Shown: positions 1 to 7,901, counted from the stretch's first letter. The stretch is 20,416 nucleotides of DNA from Thraustochytrium sp. TN22 (GCA_013306675.1 JABLUY010000393.1:1-20416); one strand, 5' to 3'. Translations and numbers: made by a program. Notes: generated by a model from the sequence alone, not told the origin.

Positions 1-562
1 CCTTCACGTACTCGAGTGCCTTCTCGCGGCCAACCCGCTCGGGGTCGTAGTTGCCTTTGAGGACGAAGATGCGCGCCACCGCGCGCTCTTCGATGGCCAC
101 CGTGGCGGCCTCCGCCTTGGCGCGAATCATCCTCACGAGCTCCCGCATGGATGCGCTCAGATCGCTGCCGTAGGCCTCGTGGTCGTGGTACAGCTGGTTC
201 TGCAGCACGAACTTGACCATGTCGGTGAACTGGCGCGGCACGGCCGCCTCCATCCTCACCGGGAGCATGCGGCCCGACTTGACGGCGCTCGCGTACATGA
301 ACTCGCGCTGGCAGTTGTCGTCCGTCTTTCGCGCGTTCACCGCCGCGTAGTACTTGTACGTCAAGCACACGAGGAAGACGTCGCACCTGTTGATGCCGTC
401 CACCATCCATCCGTCGAGGTCGTCATGCGCGTGGGCCGCGTCGAAGATGACGGCAATGCCCTCCTGTTGGCTCAGCCAGTCGGCGATCTCCCGCGCCTGC
501 TCGAGCGCGCTGCGGCCGTCCTCGTCGTCGCCCCACTTGTGCGACACGAAGACTACGATCAT
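1..562 (-). CDS. TIR-domain-like protein, 5' part only (runs off left edge)
   Basis: The minus strand is open from an in-frame stop inside the CTAG repeat near 885 to the window edge; the first in-frame ATG is at 562, giving 187 visible residues. The domain begins almost at the start codon. It opens with VVFVSHKWGDDED (residues 3-15), the usual 'FVSH/FISY' strand A and loop of TIR domains. An alpha-helix, an IAVIFDAAH strand (36-44), a GINRCDVFLVCLTYKYY segment (56-72), a C-x2-E box (Cys84, Glu87) and a MLPVRME strand (99-105) follow. In TIR NADases the Glu of the C-x2-E region is the catalytic residue, so Glu87 is the candidate; activity is inference. TIR proteins act as adaptors or as NAD-cleaving enzymes in immunity and cell death. 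The rest of the protein lies outside the window. The frame stays open upstream of 562 (Arg/Ala-rich), so an upstream exon or earlier non-ATG start cannot be excluded. Confidence 0.68.
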   Translation of the reverse strand, partial: MIVVFVSHKWGDDEDGRSALEQAREIADWLSQQEGIAVIFDAAHAHDDLDGWMVDGINRCDVFLVCLTYKYYAAVNARKTDDNCQREFMYASAVKSGRMLPVRMEAAVPRQFTDMVKFVLQNQLYHDHEAYGSDLSASMRELVRMIRAKAEAATVAIEERAVARIFVLKGNYDPERVGREKALEYVK

Positions 563-1389
563 CCTCCTTCTCGCGGCCGGCCTTGCGCTCAGGGCGGGCT
601 GCCGTCTCGCGCGCACCGCGCGCCGCCGCAATTTGGGACTGCCCTTGCCGCTAGCGTCTCCCAGCAGCCTGGCCACGCGAGCCCCGTGGCCCCCGTCGTG
701 ATGTCCATGGCTGTGGGTGTGCAGGCGCGTGCAAGGGGCCAGCACGACTCGAACTCGGAGGCGATCCGAGCCTGCACGCGCCTGCACTGGCCCGGTTGCC
801 CCTTTGCGTGCCTGCCCCTTCAAGTTCGAGTCGCGCAGGCTGAAGCTTGCGCGCGCCGCCGTGGTGCAGTGAGCTCTAGCTAGCTAGCTAGCTCTTTTGC
901 CGTCGTCGCTTCGGGCGCCGCTGTGTGCGCACGACCCCCCCTTCTGGCCGTCGCATGAGTCAAGGCGGCCTGGCTTGTCAGCGCGACTTGAAGCTGGAGA
1001 GAGGCACGCAGCAAATGCGCTTTCCGTGCTCTCATCAGTGTCCGCTCCACCTTCCGTCACCAATTCCATGGAGTCAAAACTTCCCATTTGTTGAAACAAG
1101 AGCCCCAACGTTGATGTCGTGTTCATCCGTCCCATCCCTGACAATGACATGACTTGGAGGTTAACTCTACCTCAGGCTGTACCCCGATTCCGAGCCATTA
1201 CGAGTGGAACTCTTGGAACCGATCTTGAGCCGCAGGAAGGCAGCAGCTGAGCGAGCCGTGTGACGGTGGAGCGAGCCTTGCGGCGTGGAGCAAGAGCTGC
1301 AGAAGCTGGCGCGCTTGAGCGGCGCTGGGAAGGCAAACCTCTAGGTCAGCTAGCTAGCAAGGCAGCCCGAGGCGCGGGCGCTGGCGAAG
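563..1389. other. Intergenic region between the TIR-like gene and the small membrane-protein gene
   Basis: This is the divergent promoter space for the minus-strand TIR-like gene and the plus-strand gene at 1390. It contains an 18-bp CTAG tetranucleotide run (876-893) and a second short AGCTAGCTAGC run near 1348-1358. The frames open here are short, of mixed composition, and resemble no protein I know. No tRNA or other RNA gene was recognised. Confidence 0.6.
876..893. repeat. (CTAG)n simple repeat
   Basis: Four and a half tandem CTAG units. The palindromic tetranucleotide recurs in other intergenic stretches of the window (about 1348-1358, 9321-9333, 12783-12806, 19656-19735). Confidence 0.9.
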
Positions 1390-1800
1390 ATGCAGGCGGG
1401 CGGCGCGGCGGACGACCCGCTGAGCGGGGTGCGCGCGGCTGCGGCGACCCGCGCCGCGCTGTCGGAGGGCCTGGACACGCGGGAGGCACTGGAGGGCGCC
1501 ATCGACAAGGCCAAGTCCGCGTACGGCTCGTGCCTGCTCAACCACTGGCAGTACTGCGTGGCCGGTCTGGCGCTGGGTATGCCGCTGTCCATCATGTACA
1601 GGTCGCAGCTGTACTGGGCCATCGGCGGCATCTCCGGCACGCTCATGGATTATTCGACGGCGCTGGGCGAGTGCAAGGAGCTCCGCCACGAGTCGGTGCG
1701 GCTGGAGTCGATGCGGTCTGCCTTTGAGGGCTTGGAGCCTGGGGCGAGGCTGCGTGACGACGTCAGGCCGGCTACTGTTGCGAGTCCTGAGAGTGAGTAG
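1390..1800 (+). CDS. Small putative two-helix membrane protein (136 aa)
   Basis: A complete frame of 136 codons. The N-terminal 45 residues are Ala/Arg/Asp-rich and probably soluble. Residues about 46-90 hold two hydrophobic segments, YCVAGLALGMPLSIMY and YWAIGGISGTLMDY, separated by a short basic turn (RSQ). Both carry Gly-rich helix-packing motifs, and Cys residues sit before the first and after the second helix (GSC, GEC). The C-terminal 45 residues are charged. The hairpin with Gly motifs, a basic turn and a trailing Cys is reminiscent of MIC10 of the mitochondrial MICOS complex and of OCIA-domain proteins, but the exact Gly spacing of MIC10 is not reproduced, so I do not name it. A plausible home is the inner mitochondrial membrane (inference). 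The gene converges on the PEX6 gene with 141 bp between stop codons; an AATAAA lies 92 bp downstream. The ATG at 1390 is the first in this frame after an in-frame gap of coding-like sequence. Confidence 0.6.
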   Translation: MQAGGAADDPLSGVRAAAATRAALSEGLDTREALEGAIDKAKSAYGSCLLNHWQYCVAGLALGMPLSIMYRSQLYWAIGGISGTLMDYSTALGECKELRHESVRLESMRSAFEGLEPGARLRDDVRPATVASPESE

Positions 1801-1891
1801 GTGCGAGCGCACGGCGCGTGTGGCTGTCTTCTTCTCTTCTTTGCGACATGGTCGCCTGCCGATCTCTCCTTGTCTTCTTCGTCGTGCCTCG

Positions 1892-1897
1892 AATAAA
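1892..1897 (+). terminator. Possible polyadenylation signal AATAAA
   Basis: The hexamer AATAAA lies 92 bp past the stop of the small membrane-protein gene, in the short AT-richer gap before the convergent PEX6 stop. This position suits 3'-end formation, but whether this lineage uses AATAAA is unknown, so the assignment is tentative. Confidence 0.3.
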
Positions 1898-1941
1898 TGA
1901 AAACATTCTCTTATTTCACGCAGGGAGTCCTGTCCTCACGA

Positions 1942-4900
1942 TCAGGCCATGGCTGGATCGGCGGCTTCGCGGCGTTCGACGTCCTCAGCGTCGACATCCT
2001 GGGCATCGGGCCCATCCCAGGTCCAGTGCTCGGAGCAGACCGGGCAGACCATGTCGTTGCAGCCGCCGTCCTTGAGCGTGGGCGCGTTGCACTTGGGGCA
2101 GTGGCGCACGTGGTCGTGGACGGTGGAACCGTTGGTGGAGGCCAGTGCATCGTGCTTGTGGAAGCCATTCGCATTGCCGTTAGCCTCGGCGTGCGGAAGG
2201 CCGTCGCTGTCGCGTTTGGTGGGCAAATCGTCCTTCTCCTCGGCTTGGTGGTCGTGCGGCTGCGCCGAAGACGGGTGCTCCTGACCTTGACCCTGGCCCT
2301 GCGAGGCGGTGCTCGAAAACTTGTCGCGCAGCGCCTCGTAGTGGCGAATCTCGTCCTCGGACACGGAGGCGACGGTGTTCTGGAGGGACTCAAGGTAGTC
2401 GCCCATCTTGACGGTGACCTGGAGGTCCTCCTCGGCAAGCGTGGAGAGGTACTTGCGGGCGGTGAGCGAGGAGTCGGGGTGGTCGCGGATGTAGTCCTGG
2501 ATCTCGCGCACGCGACGCTGCAGCGCGTTGGCCATGGCGCCGGAGCACAGCGCGTAAAAGTCGGCGCCGGTAAAGTTAAAGGGGCAGTGATCGATGAGCT
2601 TGTCGAGGTCAACGTCGGCGTCGAGAACAAACTTGCGCGAGAGCGCCTTGACAATCTTGAGCTGCGCGTCGCGGTCGCGCGAGATACCGAGGTAGATGAG
2701 GCGGTCGAAGCGACCAGGGCGCAGCAGACTCTGGTCGAGGAGATCGGGACGGTTGGTGGCGCCAATGACGAAGACGTCGGCATTCCCCTGCATGCCGTCA
2801 ATCTCGGTGAGGAGCTGCGAGACGACGCGATCCATGACACCGCCCGAGTCGGCGCCGCGGCCGCGCTGCGGCGCGAGCGAGTCAAGCTCGTCGAAGAAGA
2901 GCACGCAGGGCTTGGCGCTGCGCGCGGTCTCGAAGACCTGGCGCACCTTGCGCTCGCTCTCGCCAATGTACATGTCGAGCAGCTCCGGGCCCTTGACGCT
3001 GATGAAGTTGAGGCTGCACTCCGTGGCGACGGCCTTGGCCAGCAGCGTCTTGCCGGTGCCGGGCGGGCCGTAGAGCAAAATACCGCTGCGCTGGCGCACG
3101 CCCGACGCGAAGAGCTCCGGGTGCCGCAGCGGGAGCTGCACCATGTCCATGATTTCGTCCTTGGCGTGGCCCAGGCCGCCCACGTCCTTCCAGTACACCT
3201 GGGGGATCTTGGGCGCGCCAATGTCCATGGCGGCGGCGCTGGGTAGCGCCTCGAGCGCCGCGTCGATGACGCCCTGCGTGAGCTCCACGGCGCCGGGGGG
3301 CGCGGCGGCGGTACTGAGGGCCGCCTCGGCGGCAGCCACCGGCCGGTCGCGGCCGCCGGCCGTGATGCTGGTCCAGGCCTCCTCGAGGCTGGGACCAGCC
3401 GCGGCGCGCGCGCGCGCGCGGTCGGCGGCCTCGGCTGCCGCGGCGGCCTCATTGGCGACGCGGCAGGCTGCGTTCGCGAAGAGCGCGCGCAGCTCGTTGG
3501 CCGTGCGGCCGGCGGTGCGCACGGCGAGCGACTCGAGCGAGACGTCCGAGGCGAGGCGGATCTTGCTGTCGGTGAGAAACTCAAGGATGGCGCGGCGGCC
3601 CTCCTTGTCGGGCGCCTGGATGGCGACCTCGTGCGTGAAGCAGCCGCGAATCACGGCCGGCACCTCGTCGACGCTCTGCGTGCTGGCCACGAGCAGGCAG
3701 TTGCGCTGCGCGAAGGTCTGCAGCACGCTGGCGACCTGCTCCGGGTCGTCCGGCTTCTCGGAGCCCTGCGCCAGCGGCGCCAGCGCGTGCAGGTGGCGCA
3801 GGTGGATGATGCAGGGCGCGACCTGGGCGGCCTCGTGCAGCATGTGGCGCAGCTTCTTGGCAGCGCGGTCCTCGGGGAGGCCGCGCAGCGGCGTCAGCGA
3901 ACTCTCGTGCACGTGAAAGCCCAGCTCGGCCGCCGCGGCCGCCACCATGTGCCGCTTGCCCGTGCCCTTGGCGCCGTGCAGCACAACCGACAGCCGCTTC
4001 AGCCGCTGCATAAGTCGCGGGTTCGACCCGACCCGCAGCACCTTGAGCAGCTCCTCCTGCGCGGCTGCGCGCGCGGCCGGCGAGCTTGCGGCGGCGCCAC
4101 CGCCGCTGGTGCCGCTGCCAGCGGCGTTTGGCGCGGCGACCACGCTGGCGTCCGCCTTGCCACCGTCCGCGGCGGGCGGCGCGGCGAAGTGGAAACCTAG
4201 CACGAGATCAGCGTTCGGTACGCGCGCGTTTACGGCGCCAGCCTGCGTGAGCATCGTGTTGCCGCCAACACCGTCCACCAGGAGGCCTCGCTGGGCCAGC
4301 GAGGGCGCAGCTCGCGAGGAGGCGGAAGCCGACGTGCTCGCGGCGGAGGTGGGCGACGAGGCGGCGGACTCGGCGCCGGTCGTTGAGGCGCTCGAGGCGA
4401 CGCCGGCCTCTTTGGCGGCAGCGTCCTTGAGCGTCTGCGAGAGCTCGGTGACCTGGAAGTAGACCACGGAGTGCGGCGCCGGGAGCTCGCGGCCTTGCGC
4501 GTCGAGCGCAGCGTCCGCGTGCACGACAAAATCCGACGGGTAGTCATCGAAGGGCAGGCCGGGGGAGCCCGGCCCCGTGCTGGCGCCGGCCGCGGTCGCA
4601 TCATCGACCTCGTCCGCGGTGAACTCGATCTCGTCGTCATCGTCAATATCCGCCTCGGACGGCGCCTCGCAGCCCTCGAGGCGCAGTTCGTCGCGGATCG
4701 GGATGGCCAGCACGTCACCCTTGCGCACCAGGCGCGGCACGCTAAAGTACTCGCGCAGCGCCGGCCCGTATTCGGCGTGGCCGCTCGAGGCCGGGCTGCG
4801 CACGCGTGCAATGGTGACCCGCGTCGCCACGGGCGGCTCGTCCTTGGGGCGAAAGAAGCGCCGGCGCAGCCGCACGGCGTGGCGCTCGCCTGGCCGCAGC

Positions 4901-5586
4901 CCGAGGTTGAAGGCCAGCACAGGGTTGAGCGCCACCACGGCGGGCCCGGTCGCCGCGGCCTCGTCCTGGCCCTCGCGCCGGCCCTCTTCCTGGTCCTGGT
5001 CCTGGTCCTGGTCCTTGTCCTGGTCCTTCTCCTCGTCCAGCGCGCGCGACAGCACCACACGCACAAAGGCGCGCTGCCCGCCGGCCGTGAGCACCTCGGC
5101 CCACTTGCCGGTCATGACCTCCAGACTGCGCAGCAAGCGCAGCGGCACGAAGACGCAGGCCAGCGCGTCCAGCCGCGCGTCCACCTTGGCGAGCGGCGCC
5201 TCGGCCACCACGGCGGTGGCCTCCGTCCACGCCCGCTGCTCCTGCGCCGCCTCGCTGCTGCCTAGCCCGGCCACGCACACGCGCGACGCCTGCAGCATGG
5301 TGACCAGGTCCTCGTCGTCCCCCGCGCGGACCTGCAGCAGCTCGGTCTGCGGCGCCGGCTCGCGGCTCGGCGCGCGCCGCGCTGCCGCACTGCAGCTCGC
5401 CGCGGGCCGCGCTCCTCCCGCGCCGCCTCCAGCGAGCGCGCAGCACAGGTTTCGCTTTGCTTTGCTTTGCTTGCCTCGCCGCGCGCGGGGAAGACCAAGA
5501 CTGCGCCATGAAGACCGCGCTTCCCAGACGATGCATTGCGCCGCTTTCCGGCCGGCTTGGGCCGCTTGGCGTGCGGATGCATGCAT
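1942..5586 (-). CDS. PEX6: Peroxisomal AAA+ ATPase PEX6 with C-terminal RING2/Rcat-like motif
   Basis: PEX6 and PEX1 form the hexameric AAA+ motor that pulls ubiquitinated PEX5 out of the peroxisomal membrane. From the ATG at 5586 the protein is 1214 aa. A Pex6-type N domain occupies roughly 97-400 (NPVLAFNLGLRPGE; REYFSVPRLVRKGDVLAIPI). D1 (about 520-720) keeps a Walker A, GAKGTGKR (about 537), but its Walker B is degenerate (IIHLRHLH), as is common for D1 in this family. D2 (about 795-1080) is canonical: GPPGTGKT (about 840), FFDELDSLAP (about 892), GATNRPDLLDQSLLRPGRFD. SVKGPELLDMY and SGGVMDRVVSQLL are strongly PEX6-like. After D2 a hydrophilic linker leads to a Cys cluster, CPKCNAPTLKDGGCNDMVC plus CSEHW, about 1157-1185. 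The start is uncertain: the first ~96 residues are low-complexity, and the ATG at 5298 (MLQASRVC, context GTCACCATG) lies just before conserved sequence. Residues about 187-202 are an Asp-Gln repeat. Confidence 0.93.
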   Translation of the reverse strand: MHASARQAAQAGRKAAQCIVWEARSSWRSLGLPRARRGKQSKAKRNLCCALAGGGAGGARPAASCSAAARRAPSREPAPQTELLQVRAGDDEDLVTMLQASRVCVAGLGSSEAAQEQRAWTEATAVVAEAPLAKVDARLDALACVFVPLRLLRSLEVMTGKWAEVLTAGGQRAFVRVVLSRALDEEKDQDKDQDQDQDQEEGRREGQDEAAATGPAVVALNPVLAFNLGLRPGERHAVRLRRRFFRPKDEPPVATRVTIARVRSPASSGHAEYGPALREYFSVPRLVRKGDVLAIPIRDELRLEGCEAPSEADIDDDDEIEFTADEVDDATAAGASTGPGSPGLPFDDYPSDFVVHADAALDAQGRELPAPHSVVYFQVTELSQTLKDAAAKEAGVASSASTTGAESAASSPTSAASTSASASSRAAPSLAQRGLLVDGVGGNTMLTQAGAVNARVPNADLVLGFHFAAPPAADGGKADASVVAAPNAAGSGTSGGGAAASSPAARAAAQEELLKVLRVGSNPRLMQRLKRLSVVLHGAKGTGKRHMVAAAAAELGFHVHESSLTPLRGLPEDRAAKKLRHMLHEAAQVAPCIIHLRHLHALAPLAQGSEKPDDPEQVASVLQTFAQRNCLLVASTQSVDEVPAVIRGCFTHEVAIQAPDKEGRRAILEFLTDSKIRLASDVSLESLAVRTAGRTANELRALFANAACRVANEAAAAAEAADRARARAAAGPSLEEAWTSITAGGRDRPVAAAEAALSTAAAPPGAVELTQGVIDAALEALPSAAAMDIGAPKIPQVYWKDVGGLGHAKDEIMDMVQLPLRHPELFASGVRQRSGILLYGPPGTGKTLLAKAVATECSLNFISVKGPELLDMYIGESERKVRQVFETARSAKPCVLFFDELDSLAPQRGRGADSGGVMDRVVSQLLTEIDGMQGNADVFVIGATNRPDLLDQSLLRPGRFDRLIYLGISRDRDAQLKIVKALSRKFVLDADVDLDKLIDHCPFNFTGADFYALCSGAMANALQRRVREIQDYIRDHPDSSLTARKYLSTLAEEDLQVTVKMGDYLESLQNTVASVSEDEIRHYEALRDKFSSTASQGQGQGQEHPSSAQPHDHQAEEKDDLPTKRDSDGLPHAEANGNANGFHKHDALASTNGSTVHDHVRHCPKCNAPTLKDGGCNDMVCPVCSEHWTWDGPDAQDVDAEDVERREAADPAMA
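4988..5027 (-). repeat. Imperfect CCTGGT hexanucleotide repeat inside PEX6
   Basis: About six units of CCTGGT/CCTTGT on the plus strand encode alternating Asp-Gln/Asp-Lys on the minus strand, in a non-conserved acidic loop of the N domain. The repeat is in frame and likely length-polymorphic. Confidence 0.8.
5451..5469. repeat. CTTTG pentanucleotide run
   Basis: CGCTTTGCTTTGCTTTGCT on the plus strand (CAAAG on the strand of PEX6). The same pentamer recurs at about 7620-7630 and 7740-7757. It lies upstream of the more likely PEX6 start codon at 5298, so it may be UTR or promoter rather than coding. Confidence 0.7.
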
Positions 5587-6335
5587 GAATGCATACTTTA
5601 GCTCCTCAGCGGCAAGTCCTACGTTCGCGAGATGACCGTCTGCCCGAAAAGGACATCGGCGGCCACTACCTCACCTTGATTCGCACGGAGGACGACCTCG
5701 CCGAGATCTCGCAGGACGGCAGCTTTGTGCAGAGCCGCCACTCCGTCTTGGCCTATGCCGTGCCGCCCAGGTCAACCGGCGACCAGAGCGTCATGGACGT
5801 GCGCGGCCACCACGAGTAGCTCGTCAAGAGCGAGTCGGACGGCCACGATGCTCCCTTCGACCCGACCGCTGCAGCTTCGCGTTGCGCAAGGCTTCGTTGA
5901 GCAGCACCTCGGAGCTGGGGAGTTGATGCATCAACACACGATGATGCATCGACGGAGGAGGCTCGTGAAAGCAAGAACGGCGAGAAGAAGACGTGCACTG
6001 GCCGTCGAAAGGAGACGAGGTTGATTTGACACGGGCGACGTCCGTCCCGAATGAAGGTTGCCCTTGCGCACAACCGCGATGTCCGGGAAGTCAGTCACCG
6101 ACTCGCAAGGCTCGTGACCTTTCATGAAAGGAAGTAGCCCATGGCGGAGCGCTCGCAAGCAGGCGCAAGCTCGGCCTCTGCATCGCGATGGACCGCTCGG
6201 CGGCCGCTCGGCGGCCGCTGCGGCGAAGTTGACTGTGACTCGGAACGCTGTCCGCGGAATAGCCCCCTTGATACGGCGGCTGGGCAAGGACTGGCCTTGG
6301 TTGGCAAATCAAATCACATCGACTCGCGCGCGAGA
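5587..6335. other. Divergent intergenic region between PEX6 and the mitochondrial-type membrane protein gene
   Basis: This region should carry the promoters of both flanking genes. Its left half contains a decayed coding fragment (listed separately). From about 5890 to 6335 no coding or RNA gene could be supported; short open frames here change frame and have no recognisable content. A CTTTG pentamer run (5451-5469) lies just inside the 5' end of the PEX6 reading frame. It supports the view that the PEX6 5' UTR extends to about 5300. Confidence 0.5.
5589..5883 (+). pseudogene. Decayed protein-coding fragment, family not recognised
   Basis: The plus-strand frame from 5589 reads 76 residues to a TAG at 5817-5819. 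The stretch PEKDIGGHYLTLIRTEDD and the following ISQDGSFVQSRHSVLAYAV have balanced, protein-like composition and high third-position GC, unlike the Arg/Ala-rich chance frames around them. Protein-like sequence continues in the same frame beyond the TAG (LVKSESDGHDAPFDP) to a TGA near 5899. Upstream, a neighbouring frame reads LLSGKSYVREMTVCP before it would need a one-base shift to join. This pattern suggests a gene remnant with a nonsense codon and a possible frameshift. A short genuine gene of 76 aa is the alternative. I cannot assign a family. Confidence 0.35.
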
Positions 6336-7445
6336 ATGGCGTCGCGCGGCTTGGCACGCGCGTGGGCGGCGGCGGCGGCCGGCGCGGGGCGGCGGGAAGC
6401 CGCGCGCACGGCCCTGGGCTCGGGGCTCGCGCGGCGGGCGACGGCGGCGGCGCGCAGGCCGCAGAGCACGCTGGCGGCCGAGGTGGGCAAGTCGCCGGCG
6501 CAGCGCGCGGCGGAGAGCGAGGCGAGCAAGGCGGCGGCGGCGGCGGAGCGCAAGAAGCGCGTGGAGGCTGCGAACGAGGCGGAGGCGTACTGGTTCTTCG
6601 GCGTGGCGGTGCTGTTCATCGGGTCGATCTCGTGGTACTTTTACCGCGGCACGGCCAACACGAAGCGGCGGCAAAAGGTGGAGAAGCGGCTGCGCACGGA
6701 CATGGCGCTGGCGCCCGATGAGATCGACGAGCTGTGGAAGGCGAACGGGCTGCGCGGGCCGCAGTTCGAGCTGCTGCGCGTGCGTCTGCTGCGCGACTTC
6801 CCGGAGGGCCGCGCCAAGCCGGTGGAGTTTTTCGAGCAGGTGGCGCGGCTGCTGCAGTCGGAGTCCACGTCGCTCAAGTCGCAGCACCTGGTGGAGCGCC
6901 TGGGGCTCTCGCTGCAGCAGCAGTCGGAGACCATGGACCTGCGCGTGCTCCTGACGGCGCTGACGCTGCTGCTGGACGTGGAGGCGCCGGAGCGCGTGGA
7001 CACGGTGTTCCGCCTGTTCACGCGCGCGACCAAGGGCGACCTGGAGTCGACGCGCATGACCGAGGCGCAGGCGGAGGAGGCGGTGGACGCGCTGCTTGCC
7101 ACCGGCCAGCTGCCGTCGCGCTGCATGGTGCGCGAGTTCCACAGCTATCCTCTGAACGAGTACGCGCCGTCGACGAAGATCTCGCTGATGGCGCTCGCCA
7201 CGGACGAGCTGCTGCGCGCGCGCAACAAGGACAAGAAGAAGAACCCGCCGCTGGGCCACGAGGAGCCGATGCGCGACCGCCTGGCCGCCGACTTCAAGGC
7301 CGAGGCGGACGGCTCCTATGTGGAGGATGGCTCCCGTGCCGCGCGCCCCTACATGCAGGAGCCGACGTGGTCGCGCAAGGACTTTTACGACCTCTTGCTC
7401 ACGTACAAGATTTGCGCCTGGGGCGAGTGCAACAAGGACAACTGA
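6336..7445 (+). CDS. Putative mitochondrial single-pass membrane protein with EF-hand-like region (369 aa)
   Basis: The frame is open from 6141, but the ATG at 6336 begins a typical mitochondrial presequence: residues 1-45 are rich in Arg, Ala and Ser and have no acidic residues until Glu21. A charged Ala/Glu/Lys helix (about 50-83) precedes one transmembrane segment, YWFFGVAVLFIGSISWYFY (85-103), followed by basic residues (NTKRRQK). The remainder is hydrophilic. Residues about 195-260 (LLTALTLLLDVEAPERVDTV, then FRLFTRATKGDL and MTEAQAEEAV) have the spacing of an EF-hand pair as in recoverin/calcineurin-B-like proteins, but the Ca-ligand loop lacks most Asp residues, so calcium binding is doubtful. 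The C-terminus (SRKDFYDLLLTYKICAWGEC) looks conserved but I do not recognise it. Likely inserted in the inner mitochondrial membrane; function unknown. It converges with RABL2, 456 bp apart. Confidence 0.72.
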   Translation: MASRGLARAWAAAAAGAGRREAARTALGSGLARRATAAARRPQSTLAAEVGKSPAQRAAESEASKAAAAAERKKRVEAANEAEAYWFFGVAVLFIGSISWYFYRGTANTKRRQKVEKRLRTDMALAPDEIDELWKANGLRGPQFELLRVRLLRDFPEGRAKPVEFFEQVARLLQSESTSLKSQHLVERLGLSLQQQSETMDLRVLLTALTLLLDVEAPERVDTVFRLFTRATKGDLESTRMTEAQAEEAVDALLATGQLPSRCMVREFHSYPLNEYAPSTKISLMALATDELLRARNKDKKKNPPLGHEEPMRDRLAADFKAEADGSYVEDGSRAARPYMQEPTWSRKDFYDLLLTYKICAWGECNKDN

Positions 7446-7901
7446 ATCGCGTGACGTGTGTGACGTCAACGTCAGCTGTTGGCGCCTGGCGCCGCGTCTT
7501 TTTCTTTTGCCATGCGTCTTGGTGCTTTTGGGCGTCCGCGAGGGGTGCTGGCGCGCCCACTGCACGCACGGTCTGAGCGAATGAAACAAGAGAGAGTCTG
7601 GGCAGCCAATGTATCTGCTTTCGCTTTGCTCTGCCTTGCTATTTGCCTTGCTATTTGCCTTGCCTCGTGTTGTAAGAGAGGAGTCAATTCGAGAGACGAA
7701 ACGAAACGAAACGAACGAAACGAAACGAAAAGGCTGCTTCGCTTTTGCTTTGCTTTGCCGCTTGAGAAGTGAATGTCAATGCTCTTCGTTTACGCTGCTT
7801 TACCCTGTCCGCTTTCAATTCGGTCTCGGGCTTTGCCTTGCACTTTTTCACCTTGCGCTTTTTCACGTCGCTGTCCCCTTGTTTGCTTGGCCCTCTCTTT
7901 T
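7446..7901. other. Convergent intergenic region, pyrimidine-rich and repeat-bearing
   Basis: This is 3' flank to both neighbouring genes. It holds CTTTG/CCTTG pentamer-like runs (about 7610-7665, 7735-7760 and 7830-7870), an imperfect duplication of CTATTTGCCTTG near 7638-7662, and an ACGAA pentamer repeat (7696-7730). Strong strand asymmetry (T/C-rich on plus) gives long chance frames of low-complexity protein. I see no gene. Confidence 0.6.
7696..7730 (+). repeat. (ACGAA)n simple repeat
   Basis: About seven tandem pentamers of ACGAA with one shortened unit (ACGAACGAA), in the gap between the two convergent genes. Confidence 0.85.

Noticed and set aside
740-840. TTCGAGTC boxes resembling tRNA T-loops on both strands
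   Set aside because: The flanking bases do not pair into a 5-bp T stem, and no matching D arm, anticodon arm or acceptor stem was found.
179-883. 234-codon plus-strand frame at the left end
   Set aside because: Antisense to the TIR-like frame; the minus strand shows an ordered TIR fold signature and this one shows none.
1897-3246. 449-codon plus-strand frame over the PEX6 D2 region
   Set aside because: Antisense shadow of PEX6; Val/Gly/Ala/Leu/Arg-rich with no recognisable domain.
1911-3584. 557-codon minus-strand frame overlapping PEX6 in another phase
   Set aside because: Ser/Arg/Pro/Ala-rich alternate-frame reading of PEX6; the PEX6 frame carries all the AAA+ motifs.
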